Source: Sphingomonas kyeonggiensis (GTDB lineage Bacteria > Pseudomonadota > Alphaproteobacteria > Sphingomonadales > Sphingomonadaceae). Taken from it: a stretch of 64,000 bases of DNA. The DNA lies in contig NZ_JACHLN010000001.1 of assembly GCF_014204495.1 (NCBI RefSeq), forward strand, positions 1 to 64,000, written 5' to 3'. Below, one piece after another: positions 10,013-20,706 of this stretch (positions within the stretch are counted from its first letter, which is position 1; every line of letters starts with the position of its first letter). Made by a program: the position numbers and the translations under genes. The notes below the pieces were generated by a model. The model was given only the letters and a program-made list of their open reading frames with translations, was not told the DNA's origin and searched no databases.

Positions 10013-10181
10013 ATATATATCTGGCGCGAGCATTGTAATGCCCATAACTTCACCCATCTTGGTTTAGCTGACGTCGCTTGCGACGGAAATTGATGCCTTT
10101 GGGCAGATCTTCCTTTTCTCGCTTCATGGCTCGGATCGTATTTGCGGCCCGGCACTTCATTTTTCGCGAAAGGAACAGATC

Positions 10182-10388
10182 ATGCCTGTCGGCACCGTTA
10201 AATTCTTCAATAGCAGCAAGGGCTATGGCTTCATTTCTCCCGAGGACGGTGGAAATGACAGTTTCGTGCACATCAGCGCCGTCGAACGCGCCGGCATGAC
10301 GACGCTCCAGCAGAGCCAGCGCCTTTCGTACGAGGTGGAGTCGGATCAGCGCGGAAAGACTTCGGCTGTAAACCTACAGGAAGCCTGA
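10182..10388 (+). CDS. cspA: Cold-shock domain protein
   Basis: 68 aa, a single OB-fold cold-shock domain. RNP1 (KGYGFIS) and RNP2 (DSFVHIS) RNA-binding motifs are both intact. These proteins bind single-stranded RNA and act as RNA chaperones in cold or stationary phase. The ATG follows GAAAGGAAC. A long leader (about 170 bp from the previous gene) is usual for csp genes and may fold. It may be a general rather than cold-specific paralogue. Confidence 0.93.
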   Translation: MPVGTVKFFNSSKGYGFISPEDGGNDSFVHISAVERAGMTTLQQSQRLSYEVESDQRGKTSAVNLQEA

Positions 10389-10395
10389 TGCCGCG

Positions 10396-10426
10396 GTGCG
10401 GCAGCCCGGAATTCGGTCTGCCGCAC
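10396..10426 (+). terminator. Stem-loop after cspA
   Basis: 9-bp inverted repeat (GTGCGGCAG / CTGCCGCAC) with a 13-nt loop, 8 bp after the cspA stop. No T run; may terminate or stabilise the mRNA. Confidence 0.45.
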
Positions 10427-10459
10427 ACTGCTCGCGCTAGCCAGCAAGGGTAAGCGTGT

Positions 10460-11365
10460 ATGCGCCTGCACATCTCCCACACCACAAGCTACACCTATCG
10501 CGACCCCGTCGTGCTGCTGCCGCATCGCATGATGTTGAGCCCGCGAGCCTCTCCGGTCCTCAGCCCCGTCTTCGCCGAGCTTCGCTGCACGCCCGCGGCC
10601 GAGTTGGCATGGACGCAGGATGTGTTCGGCAACCTGATCGCCACCGCGTCCTTCTCGCATCTGACCACTCGGCTTGAGATCCGCAGCCTGCTGGTGGTCG
10701 AGCAGACCGCAGATGCCTGGCCGGTCTTCAACATCGCACCGCACGCCCACAGCTATCCGTTTCGCTACTCCGAACAGGAAAGAGCCGATCTTGGCACGCT
10801 GCTGGTGCCCATCCATCGCGACCCCTATGATCGCCTGGAAGCCTGGGTCCGTGCATTGGTTCGCTCGGAACCTGCCGACACACTGACTCTACTCCAGGAC
10901 GTGAACATCGCCAGCCGGAACGGCGTCGCCTATGTCGCGCGCGACGCCGAAGGAACGCAGGCCCCCGCGACCACCCTCGATCTCGGATCGGGCTCGTGCC
11001 GGGACATCGCGATGCTCTTCATCGAAGCGGTGCGGCATCTGGGCTTCGCTGCGCGCGCGGTGTCCGGCTATGTTTTCGATCCGCCGGCAGACGTCCCCGG
11101 CGAACAGGGGCGCCAGCACGACGCAACCCATGCCTGGGCGGAAGTCTATCTCCCCGGCGCCGGATGGATCGCCTTCGATCCGACCAACGGCCGGATGGGG
11201 GAGGCCAATCTCGTGCCGATCGCAGTTGGGCGCGATATCGCTCGGATGAGTCCCGTGGAAGGGCATTATCTAGGCCCGGCCGCGGCATTTCTCGGCATGA
11301 CTGTGGAGGTCATGGTTTCCGCCGACCTCCTGCAAAACACTGCGGGCAACCCAAGAGGTGCATGA
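10460..11365 (+). CDS. Transglutaminase-like cysteine protease family protein
   Basis: 301 aa. N-terminal beta-rich domain (MRLHISHTTSYTYRDPV, about residues 1-120) followed by the transglutaminase core. The catalytic triad can be read: Cys in GSGSCRDIAML, His in DATHAWAEVYLPG, Asp in IAFDPTNG. Bacterial members of this family are proteases or amidases and are often linked to circularly permuted ATP-grasp and alpha-E proteins, which are not present here. No signal peptide, so cytoplasmic. The stop overlaps the start of a small membrane protein (ATGATGA), suggesting coupled translation. Confidence 0.9.
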   Translation: MRLHISHTTSYTYRDPVVLLPHRMMLSPRASPVLSPVFAELRCTPAAELAWTQDVFGNLIATASFSHLTTRLEIRSLLVVEQTADAWPVFNIAPHAHSYPFRYSEQERADLGTLLVPIHRDPYDRLEAWVRALVRSEPADTLTLLQDVNIASRNGVAYVARDAEGTQAPATTLDLGSGSCRDIAMLFIEAVRHLGFAARAVSGYVFDPPADVPGEQGRQHDATHAWAEVYLPGAGWIAFDPTNGRMGEANLVPIAVGRDIARMSPVEGHYLGPAAAFLGMTVEVMVSADLLQNTAGNPRGA

Positions 11366-11535
11366 TGGAACTCAGACTGGTCGCCGCCTACAGCCTGATG
11401 CTGGTCATGACCCTGCTGGTCGCAGGTTTCATCGCGTACCGCATCTATCACGGGCATGCCCGTTCCTATCGCCGGCGATTGCGGAAAGAGGCGCGGATCC
11501 AGGCGGGGCGCCACCGCGGCGAGCCACACCCTTGA
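11362..11535 (+). CDS. Small single-pass membrane protein
   Basis: 57 aa (or 56 from the second ATG), starting inside the stop of the transglutaminase gene with AAGAGG upstream. One hydrophobic helix at about residues 6-27 (YSLMLVMTLLVAGFIAY) is followed by a strongly basic tail, so N-out/C-in topology is likely. Function unknown; overlap suggests it works with or follows the transglutaminase-like protein. Confidence 0.55.
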   Translation: MMELRLVAAYSLMLVMTLLVAGFIAYRIYHGHARSYRRRLRKEARIQAGRHRGEPHP

Positions 11536-11562
11536 TCCGCGCGGTCGATTAGCGCTCCGAGA

Positions 11563-11817
11563 TCACGATGCGGACAACAGAGCTTCGGCACGCATCGCCG
11601 CGAGTTGCGCGGTCAACTGCCGCAGGACGCGCGCGCGATGTTGATAGGTGTTGTGCCAGACGCCCATCCGGCCGGCGACATAATCGCGCGAGAAGGAGGC
11701 AGACATGTCGCGAAGGCTTGCTTCCAGTGCGTCGGCTTCCAGCTGGAGGGCCGTCGGATCGGTCGAAGGCGTTGGTGTTCGCATATTCGCGTCCGTAATC
11801 GGCGGGTAGATGCCCAT
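11563..11817 (-). CDS. Small hypothetical protein
   Basis: 84 aa from the ATG at 11817 (MGIYPPITDANMRTPTP) with GGAGA upstream. The body is two predicted amphipathic helices rich in Ala, Leu and Arg. No motif recognised. It converges on the small membrane protein gene with a gap of 27 bp. Confidence 0.5.
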   Translation of the reverse strand: MGIYPPITDANMRTPTPSTDPTALQLEADALEASLRDMSASFSRDYVAGRMGVWHNTYQHRARVLRQLTAQLAAMRAEALLSAS

Positions 11818-12134
11818 GGCTTGTCTCCATCACTGAGCGGGAGCGCGAAGCATCTCTCGGTCGCGGCCGGGCTCGTGGCAGTTGGCGCGATCGTCCCGAT
11901 ATGGTGAGCTGCGACCAAATTACCAATGGATGCCGATACCGAGGCTAATATTCTGACGGAAAAGCCTTGGCCTGCAGGCGTGCTCCTCATGCTGCCGGCA
12001 AGTATTCCGGTGCGCATGATGGCCAGGCAAGGCGAATGCATGTACAAAGCGCGGATCGTCGACTCATCCGCTTCGCAAGCGCGCGACGCCCGAGAGAAAT
12101 TCAATTGCTCCCGCTTGCCCACGGGAGAGATCAT

Positions 12135-12494
12135 GTGTCGACCAATTCCACATTCTGCGAACTGAAGCGGCCCCATGCCGCAGTCACTGACCTGCCTGCA
12201 GATGTTTCGGAAGCACTTCTCAGCGTCTCCGCCGCAAACGATAGCGGCCGCCCGGAGGCGGACGGACAATGCTGTTTCGAAATCTATCGTGCCGATGAGG
12301 TGCGCCTCACTTCCATCCTGTTGTCGGGCGGCGACTGGCGGTGGCAATTCCGCTCTGGATCCGGCGCGCTGCTAGCGACCAGTGCCGGCTATACGAGTGA
12401 GCAGGAATGCGCCGCCGCCGTAGTGGCTCTTCGCACCGGCGCCGGCTCCGCTACGATCCTGAGCGGAAAAGGTGCCAGTCTGGGATGTCGCTGA
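12135..12494 (+). CDS. DUF1508 (YegP-like) protein
   Basis: 119 aa from a GTG behind GGGAGAGA. The C-terminal half carries one DUF1508 repeat: FEIYRAD..., WRWQFRSGSGALLATSAGY, then SEQECAAAVVALRTGAGSA. DUF1508 is a small beta-beta-alpha domain of unknown role, common in stress-induced proteins (E. coli YegP has two). The 35-residue N-terminal part is not recognised. An ATG-started reading from further upstream has no ribosome site. Moderate confidence because composition is atypical near the start. Confidence 0.62.
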   Translation: MSTNSTFCELKRPHAAVTDLPADVSEALLSVSAANDSGRPEADGQCCFEIYRADEVRLTSILLSGGDWRWQFRSGSGALLATSAGYTSEQECAAAVVALRTGAGSATILSGKGASLGCR

Positions 12495-12695
12495 TTTGGC
12501 GTAATCACGCCGGGGCGCTTGGGGTCATCAGGCCTGTGCATCCGCTCGCACCCACCATGAAGACAGGTCGGTTCCATTCGTCGTTCCCGCGACTTCCTGT
12601 TCCGCGAAGCCGACGCGAGCCGGCTTGTTTACAAGCCAACTCGCTTCGCCGTGGGGCCAGGCGAATACGGCCAAGCAGCTTGAAAGGAATCTCCC

Positions 12696-12917
12696 ATGTC
12701 CCGCGCGTTGAACATTGATGCCACCGTTGCCGATGTAACGGCGATGTCGGTCAAACATGCCGCCATCATCAGTGCAATCGAACCGCTGCTGCCGCGAGGA
12801 ACGCGCGTCGTCTTCATGAATGCCAAAGATGCAGCCACTATGGCGCAAGCCTACGGCTCGCGCGTCCTCAGCGGGGCGGTTAAGCGTGCTCCTTGGGCGT
12901 CGCGCCGAAACATTTAG
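12696..12917 (+). CDS. Small hypothetical protein
   Basis: 73 aa (MSRALNIDATVADVTAMSV) behind AAAGGA. An alpha-beta alternation with GTRVVFMNAKDAATMAQAYG is protein-like, and the C-terminus is basic. No family recognised. Preceded by about 200 bp with no clear gene. Confidence 0.5.
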   Translation: MSRALNIDATVADVTAMSVKHAAIISAIEPLLPRGTRVVFMNAKDAATMAQAYGSRVLSGAVKRAPWASRRNI

Positions 12918-13043
12918 CCCAGCCCTATGCATCATTTTATATTATTAGATATGATAATTGTGATATGTTGCGCACATAAAGGGCGACTCGCCGGGCAACC
13001 TTGACTTGAGATCATCGTGCTCCGTTTCACGGGAGCGTGCACG

Positions 13044-13283
13044 ATGAGTATGGAATATTACGCGAGGCGATTGAAGCAATCTTTGGCTGCGGCAAAGGCT
13101 GCGGCGGAGCCCACTTCCCGAATCGCCCATGAAGGTATGGCAAAGGCCTATCGCGGATTGCTGGACACGGTGGTTGTTCCGCTGGAGCAGACCTGGCGCA
13201 AAATCCGCCCTGAAACGCGCGACGATCAACTGCGCAAGGCGCTTGACGATTGGGAAAATGAAGGTGGCGAGAATCGCAAATAG
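13044..13283 (+). CDS. Small helical hypothetical protein
   Basis: 79 aa from ATG 13044 (MSMEYYARRLKQSLAAAKAA) with GGGAG 8 nt upstream; a longer start at 13017 has no site. Entirely helical and charged, with a central hydrophobic face (YRGLLDTVVVPLEQTW). It is preceded by an AT-rich stretch (12930-12970) that probably holds its promoter. Function unknown. Confidence 0.55.
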   Translation: MSMEYYARRLKQSLAAAKAAAEPTSRIAHEGMAKAYRGLLDTVVVPLEQTWRKIRPETRDDQLRKALDDWENEGGENRK

Positions 13284-14047
13284 TTCACCCGTTCGGTTTG
13301 AATGAATTTGTGTCTCTGCAAGTGTTAGCTTTCTGATCTGAGAAGGATTGTGAGGAGCTTCTGAAAGTCCGGCGCCAATGGTCGTTCGGCTGACACTCTC
13401 CCTATTGGCAGCTATTGCGGACTGGCTTCCAGGAGCGGCCAGGCAGCAAACAGCCCAATCTTGCTCATTCTGGCGGCATTGCCGCAGAACCGCGAACCTC
13501 CGCTTCAATCGAAACCCGCCAATCACCCGCATGATCACGAATGGCGGGTTTGTCCCAAAGTCAGCCATTCCAGCGGGCGCTCAGAGCGGGCGAGCAAACG
13601 GCAGGTTTCAGGATCGGGCAGAGTCACGCTGAACGGCTGAGATTAGGGCGCTTAGCGGTCGCAAGCTGCGCCATGTCGGCCAGAAAATCGCACATACAGT
13701 GGTAGGAAAAGTGGTGGGCCGTTCGTGCTGATCCGAAGATTGTTCAAACGATTTCAATTCCTTATGCGGAACTCTCAACTTCCTCCCGCGTTTCCGAACT
13801 GGTCGAGCCAGCTCTCTGCGGTTACCAAAGGCGGCATGGGGGTGCTGCCCCATCCCGGTCATTCAGGTTGGGCAAATATGTTCCCGGAAGCTGACACGCA
13901 TTCATCCAGCTCTACGCAGTGCTCCGATCGACCGGGACTGGAGACGGGCCCCGTCACTACCTTCCAGGATCGGCGGACATGATCGTGGACGAAATGTGGA
14001 CGAGCTTGTCGGGGTTTTTGACTATGTAGATCACCGCGATTTTGCCA
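13284..14047. other. Noncoding stretch beside truncated parB
   Basis: About 760 bp. Open frames here have no plausible protein character or ribosome sites. 13950-14047 is unrelated to the parB-like sequence it abuts, so a deletion or rearrangement end lies at about 14047. Confidence 0.5.
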
Positions 14048-14250
14048 TCCCGCGACGATCTCATGGGTGTCGGGCGCCCCTCCTTCGACAGGCTCGGGAC
14101 AGGGCACTGCCCGCACGATCAGCGGCACCAGCACCCCGCGTGCCCGCACGGAAGGCAGGATGTTGGTGAGGTCAGGCGCCTTCTTCATGCCCCGCATGTT
14201 GACCCGCGAGACGCTGAGCTTGGCGATGTCGATATGCTTGAGTTCCATGA
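14048..14250 (-). pseudogene. Truncated ParB-like N-terminus interrupted by a REP sequence
   Basis: From ATG 14250 (MELKHIDIAKLSVSRVNMRG) the sequence follows the N-terminus of plasmid/ICE ParB-RepB-Spo0J nuclease-like proteins: ILPSVRARGVLVPLIVR, then HEIVAG. Just after LIVRA, residues CPEPVEG come from an in-frame REP sequence. After HEIVAG at 14048 homology stops and the frame runs into unrelated DNA without the rest of the ParB fold. The AAGGAGCAAGCATC leader and the structured element upstream are intact. Almost certainly non-functional. Confidence 0.75.
14082..14104. repeat. REP-type sequence (CCTTCGACAGGCTCGGGACA)
   Basis: Short sequence of the REP type found many times in sphingomonad genomes; read on the minus strand in this frame it encodes CPEPVEG. 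It sits inside the parB-like fragment. No other copy was noticed in this window. Confidence 0.6.
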
Positions 14251-14252
14251 TG

Positions 14253-14745
14253 CTTGCTCCTTTCTGAAATCGCACACTGGCCCCGGCGAAGGGGGTGGGC
14301 GGCAAGGAGCGAACCGGCAGGCACGCCGCGGCGGGACTAAAGGGCAGCGACGCCCACCCCCTTGGCCGCGGCCGGACCAACAACGCCGGCGCAACGCGCC
14401 GACCGCAGATCTTCCGCGCAAAGCGCGCGCCGGAGGCGCCAGCAAACAAGCACTCTCGCGTTCGGATGGCCGGCACGGCGGCGTGCGCGGGCGGGCCGTG
14501 CGCCAGCCGTCGCCATGCCCTCCGGCCGAACCGAGTGTGCGACGCGGGAACAAGGAAAGCTGCGAACCCTGGTGGTTCCGCAGGAAGCCGCCAGTGTGCG
14601 CTCAATCGAACCGCGTTCATTATCGCCGGCCCCTGCCGACGCTCGCGTTATGCGATCGTCACCGTCTTGGCGATCGAGACCGAAGGGCTCGGTGAAGCGC
14701 GGCGCAATAGAGAGCGATCGTGCGCAGCGCGAAACGCCCTACGCC
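14253..14745 (-). repeat. Dispersed structured element, copy 1 (upstream of parB fragment)
   Basis: Homologous to 23470-24033, 50801-51117 and 61062-61632. All copies have the same orientation, with the gene-proximal end at low coordinates. Copy 1 starts right at the parB-like start. Long-range arms AAGGGGGTGGGCG (14289-14301) and CGCCCACCCCCTT (14351-14363) pair perfectly, and CGGCGC-AAC-GCGCCG (14387-14401) forms a hairpin. Relative to copy 2 an internal block with two hairpins is missing. Its position suggests a structured leader or regulatory region for the minus-strand gene; no known RNA family was recognised. Confidence 0.75.
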
Positions 14746-14858
14746 CGCTATTCAGCCTGATCAACCGGATCATCCGCCCGGCGATACCGAGGTCGGGTGC
14801 CACGCCAGGATCGAGGCTGGCAACCCGCCCCCCCGCACTCGCCAGCGCAGATTCGGCC

Positions 14859-15128
14859 TCATCGAATTTTGAACACCCCATCCACGGCGCGCCATTCCGC
14901 CGGGCGGAGGAGACGGTCGTGCACGATCCGGACGGAATGGACTGCCGCCCGGATCTCGCGGCGCCAATGATCAAGAAAGTCGAACAGCACGGGAAAGCCC
15001 GGTGCCAGATCGTACTGCTGCCAGACGAACAGCTGGAGCAACGAGGGCGCATCGGGACGATGGTAATGGATTTCGGCAGTAGTGAGCCCATAGCCGTCCA
15101 GCCGTGCAATGAAGGCGCTGTCGGTCAT
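14859..15128 (-). CDS. usg: Usg-like family protein
   Basis: 89 aa, full length for the Usg family: LDGYGLTTAEIHYHRPD, LLQLFVWQQYDLAPGFPVLFDFLDHW, LHSVR-like AVHSVRIVHDRL and PAEWRAVDGVF. Usg proteins are small alphaproteobacterial proteins of unknown biochemical role, first noted beside trp genes. The start codon overlaps the stop of the 78-residue gene upstream (ATGA), so the two form an operon. Confidence 0.88.
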   Translation of the reverse strand: MTDSAFIARLDGYGLTTAEIHYHRPDAPSLLQLFVWQQYDLAPGFPVLFDFLDHWRREIRAAVHSVRIVHDRLLRPAEWRAVDGVFKIR

Positions 15129-15364
15129 CAGGGTGCGGTGCCCGCCTTACCGTTCGGGGTATCGAGGATCCCCGGAGGCGATGCGGCCTTATCGAGCCGG
15201 ATCCTTCTTTTTGCGCCTGGCGCTTTGCGCGGCGCCGGCCCGGCTGGGGCCGCGGGTCGGTCCGAGGCCCAACGCGCCAGGATCGCGCGTTTCACTTCAG
15301 GCTCCGGGCTGGGGTGATGCGCTATCTCGAAGGGGTGGAGAAATCGGGAGACGGGTTGCGACAT
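15128..15364 (-). CDS. Small hypothetical protein, operon with usg
   Basis: 78 aa from ATG 15364 behind a near-perfect AAGGAGGA site. N-terminus MSQPVSRFLHPFEIAHHPSP, then EVKRAILARWASDR and a Pro/Ala/Lys-rich tail. The EPEVKRAILARWASD segment resembles small proteins next to usg in other sphingomonads, which I cannot name. Overlaps usg by 1 bp. Confidence 0.72.
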   Translation of the reverse strand: MSQPVSRFLHPFEIAHHPSPEPEVKRAILARWASDRPAAPAGPAPRKAPGAKRRIRLDKAASPPGILDTPNGKAGTAP

Positions 15365-15625
15365 GGTCGTCCTCCTTTCCTGCGGTCGCTCCTTCTCTTG
15401 GCCGTCTGGCCAGCGCAAATTTTGGTGTTTAAGCTGCCTTTCGTCAAGAGCCCGAGCCGGCCAAGTATCACAGATCGGGGGATTTAATGCCACGCTCCCG
15501 AGCGGCAAAAAAATTCGCGCGCGGGTCTTGAACGGAAAAATCTGGCTTCCCAATTCACCGCCGCTCGTCGCTGCTAGGGAGTGCCGGGCATATTGACATC
15601 ATGCTTTTGCAACCGGAGGTTATGC

Positions 15626-15940
15626 ATGCATTTCCGCCCCTTGCACGACCGTGTGGTCGTCCGCCGTATCGAAGCCGAGGAGAAGACCTCGGGCGGCATC
15701 ATCATCCCCGACAACGCCAAGGAAAAGCCGCAGGAAGGCGAGGTCGTCGCCGTCGGCCCAGGCGTGCGCAATGAGAACGGCACGCTTGTCGAACTGGCGG
15801 TCAAAGCCGGCGACCGTATCCTGTTCGGCAAATGGTCGGGCACCGAAGTCAAGATCGACGGCGAGGACCTTCTCATCATGAAGGAGAGCGACATCCTCGG
15901 CGTGATCGAGACCCAGGCCGAACTCAAGCAGGCGGCATAA
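15626..15940 (+). CDS. groES: Co-chaperonin GroES
   Basis: 104 aa from the ATG behind GGAGG; an in-frame start 45 bp upstream would add a Cys-rich tail not seen in GroES. Family features: [27 protein letters not shown] (mobile loop), [26 protein letters not shown], and ILGVIE. Forms the heptameric lid of GroEL. The C-terminal [10 protein letters not shown] is longer than usual. No CIRCE element is visible upstream, so heat control is probably by sigma-32 or other means. Confidence 0.97.
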   Translation: MHFRPLHDRVVVRRIEAEEKTSGGIIIPDNAKEKPQEGEVVAVGPGVRNENGTLVELAVKAGDRILFGKWSGTEVKIDGEDLLIMKESDILGVIETQAELKQAA

Positions 15941-17614
<1,674 letters not shown>

Positions 17615-17620
17615 GTGCCT

Positions 17621-17649
17621 GGGCCCGGCTATCCAGCCGGGCCCTTTTT
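17621..17649 (+). terminator. Rho-independent terminator of groESL
   Basis: GGGCCCGGCT-ATCC-AGCCGGGCCC followed by TTTTTGG, starting 7 bp after the groEL stop. Confidence 0.92.
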
Positions 17650-18320
17650 GGTTGCTTTCGGCAAACGGCCCACAGCACGGTCTCCAGCCGCCCCCTTCAA
17701 GTGTGATCGTCAACACAGAGGGGCGAACGCAAAAAGGGCGAAGGGATCCAGGTGCCTCGACTCGCAGGCAAAAGACGCTGAAAAGGCTCAAGGCGGCGGG
17801 AAAGCCGGACAGGACGCGAGGGCAAACTACACGTCCTGTCCGGATATAGGGACGGTGGTGACCGGATCCCCATATCTGATGCCGCTTGCTTTCAACGATG
17901 TGGGACGAGTGTGGTTCCGGCGCCGTCAAAGCGGGCTGCCATAGCAACCCGACCGCAGATGTGCAGAGCGGAGGTCGATCGAAGGGAGCCTCGCAAGGCG
18001 GTTTGTGCCCCTATCATTGCAATGCTTGTGTGCGAGTCCCGGTTTCGAATGCCCAGGCGATTTGACCTGTCATGGCGGCGAGAGCGCAGAGATCGGCTTT
18101 CGGACTAAAAGACATATGGGGATACAGGGAATCCGAGGCTTCTTCCGGGTGGACCTATTCTGGCGGCCCACGCGTGCTGGCGCGCCGGCCAAGCCTGCCG
18201 TGGGCGTTCTTCCGCACTGCGGCGTAGGCGAAAAGGCCGGACGACCTGTCCTTAAGGGAGGATATCCGCGCCTGGCGGTGCGGGCTAGCTGGATGCCCGA
18301 CCAACGGAGGCGCTCGTACG
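17650..18320. other. Noncoding stretch before photolyase
   Basis: About 670 bp with no supported gene. It contains the perfect inverted repeat listed separately and, near its end, GGAGG for the photolyase start. Confidence 0.5.
17805..17843. repeat. Perfect 12-bp inverted repeat
   Basis: CCGGACAGGACG and CGTCCTGTCCGG separated by 15 nt. No T run. Could be a hairpin or a protein-binding site; nothing nearby decides. Confidence 0.45.
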
Positions 18321-19697
18321 GTGTCGATTTCGCTGCTTTGGCTGCGCCAGGATCTCCGTCTAACGGACCAGCCCGCCCTCGCCGCGGCACTGGCAGCTGG
18401 GCCGGTCCTGCCCGTCTATGTCCTCGACGAGGATGCGTCCGCCGCCTGGTCGATGGGTGCCGCGCAGCGCTGGTGGTTGCGCCATAGCCTCAAGGCGCTC
18501 GACCTGAGCCTGCGCAAGCGCGGTTCGGCACTGATCCTGCGCCGCGGCGATATGGTCCGCAGTCTGGTCACGCTGGCACGCGAAACCGGCGCCGACCAGA
18601 TCCATGCGATCCGCCATTATGAGCCCCGGCACCGGCTGGCGCAGCAGACGCTCGCACGCGAGGTGGAACTCCACCTGCACGAAGGAAATCACCTCACTCC
18701 GCTCGACATGGTGCGCAATGGCAGTGGCGCGCGCTATAGGGTCTTCACACCCTGGTATCGCAAGCTTTCCGAGGCCGTGCAGCCTTTGCCGCCGCTTGCC
18801 GCGCCCGACCGGATCGCGACGCCGCCGCTTCTGCCGGCATCTGATGACCTCGAGGCGTGGCAGCTCCTGCCACGCAGTCCGGACTGGTCAACCGGTTTCT
18901 CGGACTGGTGCCCTGGCGAAAAAGGCGCCTGGCGGCGCTGGCGCGATTTCGAGCGGCGGCTCGACCGCTATGCGCGCGACCGCGACTATCCCGCGATTGC
19001 GGGCACCTCGCGCCTGTCGCCTCATCTCCATTTCGGGGAAATCTCACCGCGTGTGCTCTGGTCAGCGCTGGCGGAGCGAACCGGCTCCGGGCCCGCGACC
19101 TTCCGGAGAGAACTCGCGTGGCGCGACCACGGCGCCAACCTTCTCGACCAGATGGCGGACTATCCGGACCGGAACGGGCGGGCGGCGTTCGACAAGCTGC
19201 AGTGGCGCGGCGATGCGGCGGCGGACGGCGACTTCTTGGCCTGGGCCGGCGGCAGGACCGGCTATCCGATCGTCGATGCTGGCATGCGCGAGCTGTGGCA
19301 GAGTGGATGGATGCACAACCGGGTACGGATGGTCGCGGCCTCCTTCCTCGTGAAGCACCTGCTGATCGACTGGCGCCGTGGAGAACGCTGGTTCTGGGAC
19401 ACGCTGCTCGACGCGGACCTCGGCTCCAATGCGATGAACTGGCAGTATGTCGCCGGGACCGGGGTCGACGCACCCGTCTTCTCGCGCATCATGGCGCCGC
19501 ATCTCCAGAGTGAGAAGTTCGACATGGCCGCCTATGTCCGGCAATGGGTTCCCGAGCTCGCCTCTCTGCGGGACGCTGAAATCCACGCCTTGCATTTCGA
19601 TGGAGGCGGCGCCCCGGGCTATCCGGAAAGACTGGTGGGCCATCAGGAAGCCCGTGCGCGCGCCCTTGGTGCATGGCAGGGGCTCGGGACCGACTAG
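18321..19697 (+). CDS. phr: Class I cryptochrome/photolyase-family DNA photolyase
   Basis: 458 aa from a GTG with GGAGG 9 nt upstream. N-terminal alpha/beta antenna domain starts VSISLLWLRQDLRLTDQPAL; the C-terminal helical FAD domain carries LSPHLHFGEISPR, WRDHGANLL, GYPIVDAGMRELWQSGWMHNRVRM, and DADLGSNAMNWQYVAGTG, all hallmark flavin and DNA-contact segments. The enzyme uses blue light to split UV-induced pyrimidine dimers. The neighbours (LOV regulator, carotenoid genes) fit a light-response locus. Its stop overlaps the stop of the convergent oxidoreductase by 3 bp. Confidence 0.95.
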   Translation: MSISLLWLRQDLRLTDQPALAAALAAGPVLPVYVLDEDASAAWSMGAAQRWWLRHSLKALDLSLRKRGSALILRRGDMVRSLVTLARETGADQIHAIRHYEPRHRLAQQTLAREVELHLHEGNHLTPLDMVRNGSGARYRVFTPWYRKLSEAVQPLPPLAAPDRIATPPLLPASDDLEAWQLLPRSPDWSTGFSDWCPGEKGAWRRWRDFERRLDRYARDRDYPAIAGTSRLSPHLHFGEISPRVLWSALAERTGSGPATFRRELAWRDHGANLLDQMADYPDRNGRAAFDKLQWRGDAAADGDFLAWAGGRTGYPIVDAGMRELWQSGWMHNRVRMVAASFLVKHLLIDWRRGERWFWDTLLDADLGSNAMNWQYVAGTGVDAPVFSRIMAPHLQSEKFDMAAYVRQWVPELASLRDAEIHALHFDGGGAPGYPERLVGHQEARARALGAWQGLGTD

Positions 19698-20629
19698 CCG
19701 GTCCCGGCAACAAGGCCGGCGAGCAGGGTTCCCGAACGCCACGCGGCCTCGGCCCCCGGCCCGATCAGCCAGTCGCCGCAGGCGCCTAGGCCGAGTCGAG
19801 GGTTCCAGAGCGCGCCTTCGCCCGCGGCCCCGGACAAGCCGAAACGCCAGCGATGAATATCGCCGGCAGCGATGTCGAGCGCGCCATTCCCGACCAGACG
19901 CGTCAAGGCATCCCGCAGCGCGCGCAGAACCACAGGCGGCGCGTCGTCCAGATGCTGCCGGCTCCAGCCTGGGCAGGCCTGCACCGTCCAGGCCTGTGGC
20001 CCGGCCCTTCCCGGCTTGCCTGTTCCGCACGCGGCGAAGCGCACAATATCTGTCTTCGAGAATACAGGCGGGTCGCCGATCTCCTGCCGGAGCGCGAACA
20101 TCGCGGACCAGCAGGGGGCGGATGGGGTTCCAATCGCCGCGGCTGCCATGCGCATGTCCTGGAGCGCCAGGATCGGCGCGGCCTGCTCGGCGGGCAGCGC
20201 GACGATCGCCGTGTCGAACGGACCGATCCGACCGTCTTCCTGCAGCAGATGCCAGCCGGCGGCGTCGCGCGCCATCCCGCGGACGAAGCACCCATGGGTG
20301 ACACGGAGTTCTTCAGCGATCGCCCTCGGCAAGGCATTCATCGACGGGGTCCCCGTCCAGCTTGCTTCGCCGCCTTCGAGCCAGCGCGCCGCCACACCCC
20401 GAGTCGCCCAGCCCTCCAGCCAGCTGCGAAATTCCGGGCTTCCGCCATCCAGAAAGGGCGCGCCATGGTCGAAGCTCGCCGTGCCAGCGCACGTCTCCAG
20501 CCGACGCGTGGCAAGCCTGCCCCCGGGGCCGCGCCCCTTGTCGAACAGGGAGACACAAAGCCCCAGAGCCTTGAGCCGGGCGCCACAGGTCAATCCAGCG
20601 AGCCCGGCTCCGATGATCGCCACCCGCAT
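19694..20629 (-). CDS. FAD-dependent NAD(P)/amine-oxidase-like oxidoreductase
   Basis: 311 aa from ATG 20629 behind GGAGG. N-terminal dinucleotide-binding motif VAIIGAGLAGLTCGARL, then FDKGRGPGGRLATRR, the second flavin motif of this renalase-like group, and a C-terminal GACGDWLIGPGAEAAWRSG that binds FAD. Substrate unknown. Proteins of this type are often found next to photolyases in proteobacteria. Divergent from the LOV regulator with 77 bp between starts, so both may share a light-controlled region; convergent with photolyase. Confidence 0.85.
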   Translation of the reverse strand: MRVAIIGAGLAGLTCGARLKALGLCVSLFDKGRGPGGRLATRRLETCAGTASFDHGAPFLDGGSPEFRSWLEGWATRGVAARWLEGGEASWTGTPSMNALPRAIAEELRVTHGCFVRGMARDAAGWHLLQEDGRIGPFDTAIVALPAEQAAPILALQDMRMAAAAIGTPSAPCWSAMFALRQEIGDPPVFSKTDIVRFAACGTGKPGRAGPQAWTVQACPGWSRQHLDDAPPVVLRALRDALTRLVGNGALDIAAGDIHRWRFGLSGAAGEGALWNPRLGLGACGDWLIGPGAEAAWRSGTLLAGLVAGTG

Positions 20630-20706
20630 CGATCGCCTCCGCCTTACCGCGCCCGGGAACAGCCCTGCCATCGGCACGGAAGCCGTCCAACCTGACCAAA
20701 GGGGCA

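Noticed and set aside
13859..14620. 253-codon minus frame covering the parB fragment
   Set aside because: Only 14048-14250 matches a family; upstream part is the noncoding element and the rest is unrelated DNA.
15365..15625. CIRCE element upstream of groES
   Set aside because: No TTAGCACTC-N9-GAGTGCTAA match; only an isolated GGGAGTGC.
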